A stretch of DNA of 64,000 nt from REEB481 sp964586595 (GTDB taxonomy: Bacteria > Bacteroidota > Bacteroidia > NS11-12g > UBA955). A model generated the notes under the pieces. That model was not told where the DNA came from and did no database searches. It saw only the letters and a list, made by a program, of their open reading frames with translations. The stretch is from assembly GCA_964586595.1 (NCBI GenBank), contig CAZPHB010000002.1:124001-188000 (forward strand). The letters run 5' to 3'. A program made the position numbers and the translations under genes. How positions within the stretch are numbered: the first letter of the stretch is position 1; the number at the start of each line of letters is the position of its first letter. Shown piece by piece: positions 9,121 to 16,736 of the stretch.

Positions 9121-9677
9121 AGCGGATCGTGGTTTTCGCATCCGGAACCGGGAGCAATGCCATGAACCTGATTCAACACTTCCGGAAAGGGAACAAGGCC
9201 CGCGTGGTAGCGGTATTCTGCAATAATCCGGAAGCAGGAATCATTGAGAAATCCAAGGCTGAAGGTATTCCTGTCGTGGTATTTAACCGCGCGCAAATCC
9301 GCGATGCCGGATTTTTTGACGTCCAACTGGCAGCTTTTCAACCGGACATCATCGCCCTCGCAGGATTTCTGTGGCTGTTCCCGGAAAGGCTGGTGCAGCA
9401 ATACGCCAACCGTATTGTGAACATCCACCCCGCTCTGCTGCCGGCTTACGGCGGAAAAGGCATGTACGGTGACCACGTGCATCGCGCCGTATTGGCCAAT
9501 AAAGAAACCATACATGGTGTTACCGTGCATCTGGTCAATGAACATTACGACGAAGGGCAAATCCTGTTGCAGGAATCCTTTGAAATCATGCCGAACGATA
9601 CCCTTGAATCGTTAAAACAGCGCATCCACGAAATCGAATTCCGCCTGTTCCCTGCAGCCCTAGAGGGCATGCTCTGA
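9117..9677 (+). CDS. purN: phosphoribosylglycinamide formyltransferase
   Basis: 186 residues, the usual length for PurN, which transfers a formyl group from 10-formyl-THF to GAR in purine synthesis. N-terminal ribose-phosphate site FASGTGSNAMNLI, catalytic region NIHPALLPAYGGKGMYGDHVH (Asn, His and the later Asp in NEHYDEGQILLQ) are all present. The start is the ATG at 9117 overlapping the DUF4837 stop; a more upstream codon would add unrelated residues. There is no other purine gene nearby, so its coupling to an envelope lipoprotein is positional rather than pathway-based. Confidence 0.93.
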   Translation: MKRIVVFASGTGSNAMNLIQHFRKGNKARVVAVFCNNPEAGIIEKSKAEGIPVVVFNRAQIRDAGFFDVQLAAFQPDIIALAGFLWLFPERLVQQYANRIVNIHPALLPAYGGKGMYGDHVHRAVLANKETIHGVTVHLVNEHYDEGQILLQESFEIMPNDTLESLKQRIHEIEFRLFPAALEGML

Positions 9678-9704
9678 TGCAGGGCAATACTTCACAACAG
9701 CCAT

Positions 9705-9712
9705 TAACTTTG
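9705..9712 (+). promoter_or_regulatory. -7 element TAACTTTG for the trans-sulfuration gene
   Basis: Exact TAnnTTTG match with only CCGC between it and the ATG at 9717. Transcription would begin at or inside the start codon, giving a leaderless mRNA. Confidence 0.6.
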
Positions 9713-9716
9713 CCGC

Positions 9717-10862
9717 ATGCATTTCGAAACCAAAGTGCTGCACGCCGGCATCGAACCCGATCCATCTACAGGAGCCATCATGACTCCGATTTTCCAGACC
9801 AGCACCTATGTTCAGGCCGCTCCGGGCGACCACAAAGGCTACGAATATTCCAGAACCCATAACCCCACCCGCGATGCGCTGCAGGCCAACCTCGCTGCGC
9901 TGGAGCAAACCCGTTATGCGCTGTGCTTCAGCACCGGCATGGGCGCCATAGATGCCTGCGTGAAACTCCTCAAACCCGGAGACCATGTGGTAAGCACAAA
10001 CGACCTTTACGGAGGCACATACCGCATCTTCACCAAAATATTTGAACCCCTCGGCATCCGCTTTTCGTTTGTGGACATGACCGATACCGCCGCCGTTGCC
10101 GCAGCCATGAACCCGCAAACCAAAATGATCTGGGCAGAAACGCCTACCAACCCCATGGTGCGCATCGTGGATATTGAAGCCATCGCGGCCATCGGCAAGA
10201 AAGCAGGTGTGCTGGTGGCGGTGGACAATACCTTCGCCAGTCCCTACCTGCAAAACCCCGCGGTGCTGGGTGCCGACATTGTGATGCACAGCGTTACCAA
10301 ATACATCAACGGACACAGCGATGTGGTGATGGGCGCCCTATGCGTAAACGATACGGAACTGCGCGACCGCCTGGCCTTCATACAAAACAGTTGCGGTGCC
10401 ACCCCCGGCCCGCAGGATTGCTTCCTGGTGCTGCGCGGCATCAAAACCCTGCACATCCGCATGCAGCGGCACTGTGAGAACGGCGCGAAAGTGGCGCATT
10501 TCCTGCGCAATCATCCGAAAGTGGGTGTGGTGCATTGGCCAGGCTTTGAAGACCATGCCGGCCACACCATCGCCAAAAGGCAGATGAAGGATTTCGGCGG
10601 CATGATGAGCTTTACCCTGAAAAACGACAGCCTGGAATCAGCGTTTACGTTCTTGAAAAACACCCACCTGTTCAGCTTGGCGGAAAGCCTCGGCGGCGTG
10701 GAAAGTCTGGTAGGGCACCCCGCCTCCATGACCCATGCCTCCATTCCCCGGGAAGAACGCATGAAGTCCGGGCTGGTGGATTCCCTCATTCGCCTCAGCG
10801 TGGGTATTGAACATGTGGACGACCTGATTGATGACCTGGAACAGGCACTGGCCGCGGTGTAA
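9717..10862 (+). CDS. metB: trans-sulfuration PLP enzyme (cystathionine gamma-synthase/lyase type)
   Basis: 381 residues of the Cys/Met metabolism PLP family. The PLP lysine is Lys195 in HSVTKYINGHSD; EYSRTHNPTRDALQ, STGMGAIDACVKLL and ETPTNPMVRIVDI are family signatures, and SLGGVESLVGHPASMTH binds the substrate carboxylate. The sequence does not clearly separate gamma-synthase (O-acyl-homoserine plus Cys to cystathionine) from gamma-lyase (cystathionine to Cys), since the subfamilies share these motifs. Length is normal. It is transcribed alone; a palindrome-rich gap follows. Visibly GC-rich compared with neighbours. Confidence 0.88.
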   Translation: MHFETKVLHAGIEPDPSTGAIMTPIFQTSTYVQAAPGDHKGYEYSRTHNPTRDALQANLAALEQTRYALCFSTGMGAIDACVKLLKPGDHVVSTNDLYGGTYRIFTKIFEPLGIRFSFVDMTDTAAVAAAMNPQTKMIWAETPTNPMVRIVDIEAIAAIGKKAGVLVAVDNTFASPYLQNPAVLGADIVMHSVTKYINGHSDVVMGALCVNDTELRDRLAFIQNSCGATPGPQDCFLVLRGIKTLHIRMQRHCENGAKVAHFLRNHPKVGVVHWPGFEDHAGHTIAKRQMKDFGGMMSFTLKNDSLESAFTFLKNTHLFSLAESLGGVESLVGHPASMTHASIPREERMKSGLVDSLIRLSVGIEHVDDLIDDLEQALAAV

Positions 10863-10916
10863 ATAACGCTACAGTTTCTTTTGTCAGGCGGGCAAGATGC
10901 CTACAAAATGTAATTT

Positions 10917-10966
10917 CAGTCAGTTTAATGACTGTTTTTACATAAATTCAGTCAGTTGATTGACGG
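10917..10966. promoter_or_regulatory. two tandem operator-like palindromes, CAGTCA-N6-TGACTG
   Basis: Site 1 is CAGTCA GTTTAA TGACTG (10917-10934), a perfect 6+6 palindrome. Site 2 is CAGTCA GTTGAT TGACGG (10949-10966) with one mismatch. They are 32 bp apart, about three helical turns, and the matching block extends to the left (TTCAGTCAGTT in both). Paired sites of this size are typical of TetR- or MarR-type dimers, but no such regulator is encoded in the window. Confidence 0.5.
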
Positions 10967-11003
10967 TATTTTAAAAATCTATCCTTTTTTATGATTCATG
11001 TTT

Positions 11004-11019
11004 CAAGGAGTACTCCTTG
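11004..11019. repeat. 16-bp perfect palindrome CAAGGAGTACTCCTTG
   Basis: Perfect self-complementary 16-mer without spacer, in the gene-free gap. Could be a dimeric protein-binding site. Confidence 0.6.
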
Positions 11020-11051
11020 GAATCTTTGAGCGTAATCGGATTAATTTGCCT

Positions 11052-11078
11052 GCGATTCAACTCATGGGATTGAATCGC
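11052..11078. repeat. hairpin GCGATTCAA-N9-TTGAATCGC
   Basis: A 9-bp perfect stem with a 9-nt loop, stable enough to form in RNA. There is no T-run behind it on either strand, so it is not a canonical terminator. Confidence 0.55.
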
Positions 11079-11090
11079 CTATTTATGAAA

Positions 11091-11153
11091 TTGCATCATG
11101 CAAACCCCTGGAACACCGCATGTGTTCATTTATAGCAGGATGCGTCATGCATC
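11091..11153. repeat. three close palindromes before the TIGR02757 gene
   Basis: TTGCAT-C-ATGCAA (11091-11103), GAACAC-CGCAT-GTGTTC (11111-11127) and GATGC-GTCAT-GCATC (11139-11153). Each is perfect in its arms and different in sequence, so they are not copies of one operator. Confidence 0.5.
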
Positions 11154-11220
11154 TACCCAAAATGAACTTTAGTCCGCGTATTACTTGCACAGTACGGGAT
11201 AACAATTTTTCATAAGCTTC

Positions 11221-11997
11221 ATGAACAAAAAACAGCTCAGGCAACTGCTGGATGCAAAAGCGGAACAGTTCAACCGGACGGAATTTATAGAACATGACCC
11301 CATTTCCGTGCCGCACCGGTTCAGCCGGAAACAGGACATAGAAATTGCGGCATTGTTTGCAGCCCTGCTTGCCTGGGGCAACCGCACCTCAATCATCAAC
11401 AGTGCCAATCGCCTGATGACTTTCATGGATGACGCCCCGGCCGATTTCATCATCCACCATCAGGAACAAGATCGAAAACGGATGGAAGGTTGGGTACACC
11501 GCACTTTCCAATTTCCCGACCTGCTGTACTTCCTCGAATTTCTGCAATACCATTACCGGAAGCATGATTCTCTGGAAACGGCCTTTACCTCAGGCATCAA
11601 GGCGGACGACGTGCACATAGAAAACGGACTCATCCATTTCCACCGCTATTTCTTCTCCCTGCCCCATCTGAAACGCACGGAGAAACACCTGCAAACGCCC
11701 GAGCGCAAATCGGCCTGCAAGCGCATCAACCTCTTTCTGCGCTGGATGGTGCGCAAAGACAGCCGCGGCGTTGATTTCGGACTCTGGAACCAGATCGGCA
11801 TGAACCAACTGCTCTGCCCGCTCGACGTGCATGTGCAGCGCGCCGCTCTGGCCCTTGGATTGCTCCAGCGCAAACAATCTGACTGGCAGGCCTGCCTGGA
11901 ACTGAGTGCGGCCCTGCGTAAACTCAATCCGAACGACCCCGTGCGCTATGACTTTGCCCTGTTCGGCATCAGCCTGGAAATGAGCGGAAAAGATTAA
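11221..11997 (+). CDS. TIGR02757 family protein
   Basis: 258 residues matching the TIGR02757/DUF2400 family, common in Bacteroidota and some other phyla and without known function. Recognisable phrases are DPISVPHRFSRKQDIEIAAL, AALLAWGNRTSII, NLFLRWMVRKDSRGVDFGLW and LDVHVQRAALALGLL. The C-terminal half is reminiscent of helical DNA-glycosylase folds (HhH-type), which is only a weak structural guess. No signal peptide. It lies alone between the palindrome gap and the convergent CDF transporter. Confidence 0.85.
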   Translation: MNKKQLRQLLDAKAEQFNRTEFIEHDPISVPHRFSRKQDIEIAALFAALLAWGNRTSIINSANRLMTFMDDAPADFIIHHQEQDRKRMEGWVHRTFQFPDLLYFLEFLQYHYRKHDSLETAFTSGIKADDVHIENGLIHFHRYFFSLPHLKRTEKHLQTPERKSACKRINLFLRWMVRKDSRGVDFGLWNQIGMNQLLCPLDVHVQRAALALGLLQRKQSDWQACLELSAALRKLNPNDPVRYDFALFGISLEMSGKD

Positions 11998-12085
11998 CCC
12001 GATCATTCACGAGCGCAGCCAGTATGTTGCTTGTGTTTGTTGGATTCCTTTTTAGTTGGGCTCTACGCCGCTCACCAAAATCAAT

Positions 12086-13003
12086 TCAGCAGCAAGGTTC
12101 TTCAGCACACTTGCTAAACTCCGTTTCGATGGTGCTGTGGCCAATATTCAGGTGTTCCAATCTGTGGCGCAACTCCTGTTTGATTTCCTGTTCCTGAATT
12201 CTGTCCACTTCAGGTGCCAGCAACACATGCAATGTGATGGCGTTACGCATGCTGCCAATCGCCCAGATATGCAAATGGTGCACTTCCTGCACACCAGGCA
12301 CCTGAAGCAGCGCTGTGCGCACTGCATCCGGATTGATACCGTGAGGAATTCCATCCAGCGCCAGCCGAATACTTTCCATCAGCAGTTTTACCGTTCCATA
12401 TAAAATCACCAGGGCAATAAGAAACCCCATTGCGGGATCCAGCCAAACCCAGCCTCCGTACATGGCCAGCAATCCGCTGATCACCACTCCCAGGGAAACC
12501 AGCGCATCGGCGGCCATGTGCAGGAATGCCGCACGGAAGTTGATGTCGTTTCGGTGTTCCCCATCGCGCATGAACAGCCAGGCCGTGAACCCATTCACCA
12601 GAATGCCGGCGGCAGCTGTGAGCACCACCCATTCACTCTGAACATCATGAATATGGTTGATGCGCGTGAGCGAAGCCCGAATGATGAGGAACACCATCAA
12701 CAGCAATAAAAGGCCATTGATCAGTCCGGCAAGGATGGTTGTTTTTGCATAGCCGTAAGTGTACAGGCGATGCTGCCGCTTGGTGCTGAGCCAGAAAGCA
12801 AACAGCGAAATCAGCAAACCAAACACATCGCTCAGGTTGTGGGCGGCATCGCTCCATAAGGCAATGGACCCCGACCAAAAAGCTGCCAGTGACTCAATGC
12901 CCACAAAAGCCAGATTCACCAACACACCTGCCACAAATACACGATGCTGCCTTTCCGTCAGGCTGGCATTTATGGGTTGATGATGGTGGCTGTGGTCATG
13001 CAT
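12086..13003 (-). CDS. cation diffusion facilitator (Zn2+/metal exporter)
   Basis: 305 residues with a His-rich N-terminus (MHDHSHHHQ) and six predicted membrane helices, as in CzcD/ZitB. The metal-site pairs are seen in TM2 (SDAAHNLSD) and TM5 (HMAADALVSLGVV), the H/D plus H/D sets expected for Zn2+/H+ antiport. A cytoplasmic ferredoxin-like C-terminal domain (GVQEVHHLHIWAIG) is followed by a Cys-containing tail (KCAEEPCC) that may bind metal. It exports Zn, Co or Cd across the inner membrane. It is divergent from trxA. Confidence 0.92.
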   Translation of the reverse strand: MHDHSHHHQPINASLTERQHRVFVAGVLVNLAFVGIESLAAFWSGSIALWSDAAHNLSDVFGLLISLFAFWLSTKRQHRLYTYGYAKTTILAGLINGLLLLLMVFLIIRASLTRINHIHDVQSEWVVLTAAAGILVNGFTAWLFMRDGEHRNDINFRAAFLHMAADALVSLGVVISGLLAMYGGWVWLDPAMGFLIALVILYGTVKLLMESIRLALDGIPHGINPDAVRTALLQVPGVQEVHHLHIWAIGSMRNAITLHVLLAPEVDRIQEQEIKQELRHRLEHLNIGHSTIETEFSKCAEEPCC

Positions 13004-13074
13004 CGCTGTTGCAAATTAATCGGATATTTACCCACTACGTTCACATCGAATAGCGAACAAATTGTCAGTAGGAA

Positions 13075-13082
13075 TATCTTTG
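13075..13082 (+). promoter_or_regulatory. -7 element TATCTTTG for trxA
   Basis: Exact TAnnTTTG match 34 nt before the trxA ATG, so this transcript would have a short untranslated leader of about 25-30 nt. Confidence 0.5.
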
Positions 13083-13116
13083 GAGCAAGGTTTGAAATTC
13101 AGAGAAACACAAAACT

Positions 13117-13437
13117 ATGGCTAAAGAAATAACAGATTCGAACTTCAGCGAAGTGGTGCTTAAATCAGACAAGCCCGTGCTGGTTGACTTTTGGGCCGCA
13201 TGGTGCGGTCCTTGTCGGATGATTGCCCCTTTGGTGGAAGAGCTTTCCAATGATTTTGAAGGCAAGGCATTGGTTGGTAAAATGGACGTAGATACCAATC
13301 CGAATACAGCGGGTGAGTACGGCATCCGAAGCATCCCGACCCTGCTCATTTTCAAAAACGGAGCAGTTGTCGATAGAGTGGTGGGCGTGGTTTCAAAAGG
13401 TGTGCTCGCCTCTAAACTGGAAGCTCAGACGGCCTGA
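13117..13437 (+). CDS. trxA: thioredoxin
   Basis: 106 residues, canonical thioredoxin. Active site WCGPC with Cys30 and Cys33, buried Asp24 in LVDFWAAW and cis-proline in SIPTLLIF. It reduces protein disulfides in the cytoplasm with electrons from thioredoxin reductase. A strong terminator follows at 13463. It is the first of three thioredoxin-like genes in the same direction. Confidence 0.97.
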   Translation: MAKEITDSNFSEVVLKSDKPVLVDFWAAWCGPCRMIAPLVEELSNDFEGKALVGKMDVDTNPNTAGEYGIRSIPTLLIFKNGAVVDRVVGVVSKGVLASKLEAQTA

Positions 13438-13462
13438 GTATTTGCTTCACGCAACAGCAAAA

Positions 13463-13499
13463 GACCCTGCATATTTTGGATGTGCAGGGTCTTTTTTTT
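13463..13499 (+). terminator. intrinsic terminator after trxA
   Basis: Stem GACCCTGCA/TGCAGGGTC (9 bp, arms 13463-13471 and 13483-13491), 11-nt loop, then eight T. It separates trxA from the next thioredoxin-like gene. Confidence 0.9.
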
Positions 13500-13575
13500 G
13501 CATCGGCTTGTGCATAAGTACCTGAACCGTTCGGATGCGAAACAACATAGCTTCGAAAAACTAATACATATAAAT

Positions 13576-13902
13576 ATGCTACATGAAATAACTGATTTGA
13601 ATTTTGAAGAACTGGTACTGAATGCTGAATCTGCGGTATTGTTGTCATTTGGTGCGGCATGGTGTACGCCTTGTAAAAACCTGTATCCAACGCTGGAACG
13701 CATTGGCGATAAGTTTGCGAGTACATTGAAGATTGGGAAAGTAGATGTCGAAGCTGCTCCGGAAACGACAGGTAAGTATGTAGTTCGGCCTATTCTTCCT
13801 ACGATTGTTCTTATAAAAAATGGTGAGGTCCTTGAAAAAATCTTCGGCGCAAGGAATGAAAGCGACATCATTGCTACCCTACGGCCTCATCTGGACTTGT
13901 AA
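13576..13902 (+). CDS. divergent thioredoxin (CTPC active site)
   Basis: 108 residues, aligning with the upstream trxA without gaps through the active site: AAWCTPC with Cys30 and Cys33, cis-Pro in ILPTIVLI. The buried Asp of TrxA is replaced (VLLSFGAAW). CTPC changes the redox potential relative to CGPC, but both cysteines remain, so it is probably redox-active. The ATG at 13576 is chosen because it begins in register with TrxA; further upstream the frame would run into the trxA terminator. Probably a tandem duplicate that has diverged. Confidence 0.85.
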   Translation: MLHEITDLNFEELVLNAESAVLLSFGAAWCTPCKNLYPTLERIGDKFASTLKIGKVDVEAAPETTGKYVVRPILPTIVLIKNGEVLEKIFGARNESDIIATLRPHLDL

Positions 13903-13917
13903 TTCAGCAGACTCAAA

Positions 13918-13974
13918 CCAATCCATCCTTCGACAAGCTCAGGATGACAAGTAAGCTTTTCATCCCCGGATTGG
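13918..13974. repeat. REP-like imperfect hairpin element
   Basis: Outer arms CCAATCC/GGATTGG (13918-13924, 13968-13974) enclose CATCCT...AGGATG (13924-13946) around the phrase CTTCGACAAGCTCAGGATGA. That phrase is one I recall as recurring between genes in many bacterial genomes, including Bacteroidota. Single copy in this window. Confidence 0.5.
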
Positions 13975-14044
13975 TGAGATCCATCGTCATAAGGCTGAAC
14001 ATTACATTAGGAATTCCTATCCTTGATATCATCAATTAACGTAT

Positions 14045-14479
14045 ATGGTCATAGAAATTAAACCTGAAGAAATTCAAAGTAAAGTAATCGATTCCCCAGA
14101 TTTGGTCATGTTGCTGCTATGGGGAAAGTGGGATACGCCATGCATCAGGGCCGTTCAATATCAAAAAGAGCTGAGTGAAAAATATAAAAGGTACATGCGG
14201 TTTTATTCCATTGAGGCAGACCAACTCAATCAGGAAGCTTTGTCACTATTACAACCGCGAATTGTTCCTTTAAGTTATTTCTACTATCGTGGCAGGCTCA
14301 TAGAAAGATACATTACCGGGCCTAATCGAGACCTGGAAATTCATGTTCAGGCACATCTGGCATGGGTCAAAAACTATTTTGATGATTACAAACCCATCAT
14401 TCCTGATTACTGGAGGCCTGACATAGACCATAACATACCCGAAGCTGCTGGCTGGTGTACGCCAGGTTACAACTGCTGA
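14045..14479 (+). CDS. thioredoxin-fold protein lacking the N-terminal active-site cysteine
   Basis: 144 residues. It aligns to the two upstream thioredoxins, but the active site reads WDTPC: residue 30 is Asp rather than Cys, while Cys33 is kept. The cis-Pro is in QPRIVPLSYFYY. The C-terminal extension of about 40 residues ends AGWCTPGYNC, with two further cysteines that are not in a CxxC arrangement. Dithiol exchange by the normal mechanism is not possible; a monothiol, structural or chaperone role, or decay, are options. No signal peptide. Third member of a local thioredoxin series. Confidence 0.75.
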   Translation: MVIEIKPEEIQSKVIDSPDLVMLLLWGKWDTPCIRAVQYQKELSEKYKRYMRFYSIEADQLNQEALSLLQPRIVPLSYFYYRGRLIERYITGPNRDLEIHVQAHLAWVKNYFDDYKPIIPDYWRPDIDHNIPEAAGWCTPGYNC

Positions 14480-14570
14480 TTCCGGTATGGTTTCATGAAG
14501 GAAGTCACTGCAACTGTTTGTGCATAGAACATAGGGCGCTAAAGGCCATATCCATCCCTAAATTCGCCCC

Positions 14571-15464
14571 ATGCTGCTGTCCGAAATTCAGGACTTCCGA
14601 AATCTGGAATTGCTTGCCCGTCAGGTGGTGGAAGGTTTTATCACCGGTTTGCACCGCAGTCCGTTCCATGGCTTCTCTGTGGAATTTGCCGAGCACCGTC
14701 CGTACAATCCCGGCGAATCGGTGCGGTATCTTGATTGGAAGTTGTTTGGGCGCACCGACCGTTTGTTTGTGAAGCGCTTTCAGGAGGAAACCAACCTGCG
14801 CTGCCGGCTGGTTTTGGATGTTTCTGGCAGCATGTTCACCGGTGAAGGCACACCCAAAGCGAAGTTCAGTGTGCTGGCCGCCGCCGCCATCATGCTGATG
14901 TTGCGAAAGCAACGCGATGCCTTTGGGCTCACCCTTTTTGCAGACAACATCCTGGAAGAAACCGACATCAAAAGCACGGCCGCGCATTTTGACGTTTTGC
15001 TGCATCAGCTTCAAAAGCAGCTCACGCCGGAAGTACGCCAGAAAGGATCCGCCCCAGCGAAAATCCTCCACGATATTGCCGAGCGGCAGCACCGGCGCAG
15101 CCTGATCATTTTATTCAGCGACATGTTCACCGAAGAGGCGCCCGAACTGCTGTTCAAAAGTCTGCAACACCTGAAACACGGACAGAACGAAGTGATAGTG
15201 TTTCATGTTACCGACCGAAAAACGGAGCTTGAACTGCGCTTCGACCAAAAGGCCTATCGATTTGTTGACGCCGAAAGTGGCGAAGAAATCAAACTGGAAC
15301 CTTCGGAGTTTCGCACCACCTACCAAGAAACCATTTCTACGCAGATTCAGGAGTTAAAATCCCGCTGCCGACAGTATAAAATTGATTTCATCCCGGTAGA
15401 TGTTGCATCTGATTTCCGGCAGGTGCTGCTTCCCTTTCTGATGAAGCGACAGAGCCTTTACTGA
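14571..15464 (+). CDS. DUF58 / von Willebrand-like domain protein
   Basis: 297 residues. It has the DUF58 signature RPYNPGESVRYLDWKLFGRT and a VWA-like fold with a MIDAS start DVSGSM. DUF58 proteins are usually encoded with MoxR ATPases and other VWA proteins (BatA/BatB type); none of these is next to it here, so it stands apart from that cluster. Soluble, no signal peptide. A near-consensus -7 element (TAAATTCG) lies 4 nt before the ATG. The 3' end overlaps the convergent maf gene by 7 bp. Confidence 0.9.
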   Translation: MLLSEIQDFRNLELLARQVVEGFITGLHRSPFHGFSVEFAEHRPYNPGESVRYLDWKLFGRTDRLFVKRFQEETNLRCRLVLDVSGSMFTGEGTPKAKFSVLAAAAIMLMLRKQRDAFGLTLFADNILEETDIKSTAAHFDVLLHQLQKQLTPEVRQKGSAPAKILHDIAERQHRRSLIILFSDMFTEEAPELLFKSLQHLKHGQNEVIVFHVTDRKTELELRFDQKAYRFVDAESGEEIKLEPSEFRTTYQETISTQIQELKSRCRQYKIDFIPVDVASDFRQVLLPFLMKRQSLY

Positions 15465-16048
15465 ACTTCACTCATGAACTGCCTCAGCTCGCGGTAAAAA
15501 CGCGACATGGGAAAACCCATCACGTTGTAAAAACAACCGTTTACCCGGGTAACACAGGTATATCCCAACCAGTCCTGAATTCCATAAGAACCTGCTTTAT
15601 CAAAGGGCTTATAGTTGTTGATGTAAAATCGGATTTCTTCGTCGCTCATGCTGCGGAAATGCACTTCTGTAACCTCATGAAACACCCGTTCATGTGGTCC
15701 AAATTTCATGCAAACGCCGGTAAACACCTTGTGCACATCGCCTGAGAGTCGGCTGAGCATGGCAAACGCGTCATGTTCATCAACCGGTTTGTTCAGTACC
15801 GTGTGCTGATGCACCACAATGGTATCGGCGCAAACCAATACCTTGCCCACATCATCACCTTTAAAGGCATGGGCCTTTTTCCATGCAAGGTATTCGGCTA
15901 CTTCAGCATCTTTCAGGTGTTCGGGAAACGATTCATCGGCATCCAAATCGCAAATAGTCACATCAAAACCTGTTTCACTGAACAAGGTTCTGCGTCTGGG
16001 TGAACGACTGGCCAAAATGATTCCCGGAAAAGCTTCAGGCAGCAACAT
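15458..16048 (-). CDS. maf: Maf-family nucleotide pyrophosphatase
   Basis: 196 residues from the ATG at 16048 (MLLPEAFPGIILASRSPRR). Maf proteins hydrolyse non-canonical or modified nucleoside triphosphates (dTTP/UTP/m5UTP type) to monophosphates. Motifs seen: ILASRSPRR, VLVCADTIVV with the catalytic Asp, LNKPVDEHDAFAMLSRLSG and DKAGSYGIQDW. An upstream in-frame ATG at 16078 would overlap the divergent methyltransferase start, so 16048 is preferred; a near-consensus -7 element (CATTTTTG) lies 6 nt upstream of it. Typical family length. Confidence 0.9.
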   Translation of the reverse strand: MLLPEAFPGIILASRSPRRRTLFSETGFDVTICDLDADESFPEHLKDAEVAEYLAWKKAHAFKGDDVGKVLVCADTIVVHQHTVLNKPVDEHDAFAMLSRLSGDVHKVFTGVCMKFGPHERVFHEVTEVHFRSMSDEEIRFYINNYKPFDKAGSYGIQDWLGYTCVTRVNGCFYNVMGFPMSRFYRELRQFMSEVQ

Positions 16049-16076
16049 GAGCGACAAAAATGCAACAAATTGCGGC

Positions 16077-16736
16077 ATGGTAAAAGTGCATTGGAAACGC
16101 TGGCTGAGCCATTTCTGGCCCATTAGGGAACAGGGGTTCCGTTCTGAAAGGAATCCCGACCTCGAATTGCGTTGGGAAAACGGCACGCTGGTATTGAATT
16201 CGGCCCATGCCAATTATTCCTATGGCAGTTTACATGAAGTGATGCAAGTAGCCATCAACACACTGAGCAGCCATGACCTGCAAAACCTATTACTGCTCGG
16301 GTTGGGCGGAGGCTCTGCCTGGAAACTCGCACAACAGAAATGCGGAACCGCGCTCCGTATGACCGCCATAGAAATTGATTCCGTTGTTTTGGAGATCGCC
16401 CAAAATACGTTTCATATTCATGAGTCGGAACAGATACGCATTGTTCAGGCAGATGCATGTCATTGGGTGGAGCGCGCTTCAGATGAAACCTATACATCCA
16501 TCATTGACGACTTATTCGTAGATGTTACAAAACCTGAATTCTTCTTGGATGACACATACATCAGGCAATTACATCGCATCCTGAAACGGGGTGGTGTTTT
16601 GGTCATCAACCTTATGTCCTTTAAGGAAGGATATACTGAACAGGTGCTTCGTGCATACCGGCCGTATTTTCTTGTGGCAAGCATTGAGCAGGTACATCAG
16701 CACAACCGGCTCTTATTTCTGCACAAAACCGGTTAA
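16077..16736 (+). CDS. spermidine-synthase-like methyltransferase-fold protein
   Basis: About 219 residues from the ATG at 16077 (an in-frame ATG at 16047 would add ten residues). Rossmann-type fold with glycine motif LLLLGLGGGSAWKLA, acidic strand end TAIEIDSVVLEIA and DDLFVD, as in spermidine synthases and related fused-MFS proteins. It lacks clear polyamine-binding motifs, so the substrate is unknown; an SAM-dependent methyltransferase or a polyamine-type aminopropyltransferase are both possible. Its start lies about 28 bp from the divergent maf start, so promoters must overlap. Confidence 0.75.
   Translation: MVKVHWKRWLSHFWPIREQGFRSERNPDLELRWENGTLVLNSAHANYSYGSLHEVMQVAINTLSSHDLQNLLLLGLGGGSAWKLAQQKCGTALRMTAIEIDSVVLEIAQNTFHIHESEQIRIVQADACHWVERASDETYTSIIDDLFVDVTKPEFFLDDTYIRQLHRILKRGGVLVINLMSFKEGYTEQVLRAYRPYFLVASIEQVHQHNRLLFLHKTG

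Larger units (their letters stand above)
10863..11220. other. 358-bp gene-free gap rich in inverted repeats
   Basis: No convincing reading frame on either strand. It holds seven distinct short inverted repeats in a row between 10917 and 11153 (listed separately), with centres at about 10925, 10957, 11011, 11065, 11097, 11119 and 11146. None is followed by a clear T-tract, so it is not a simple terminator. It could be an operator cluster, a structured RNA or a remnant of a mobile element. The only flanking gene reading out of it is the TIGR02757 gene at 11221. Confidence 0.6.

Noticed and set aside
9660..10316. 218-codon frame antisense to metB.
   Set aside because: Composition looks His- and Gly-rich from reverse codons; metB motifs on the other strand are intact.
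16047..16078. Overlapping divergent starts of maf and the methyltransferase gene as a regulatory switch.
   Set aside because: Inner start choices (16048 and 16077) separate the genes by 28 bp; no supporting motif.
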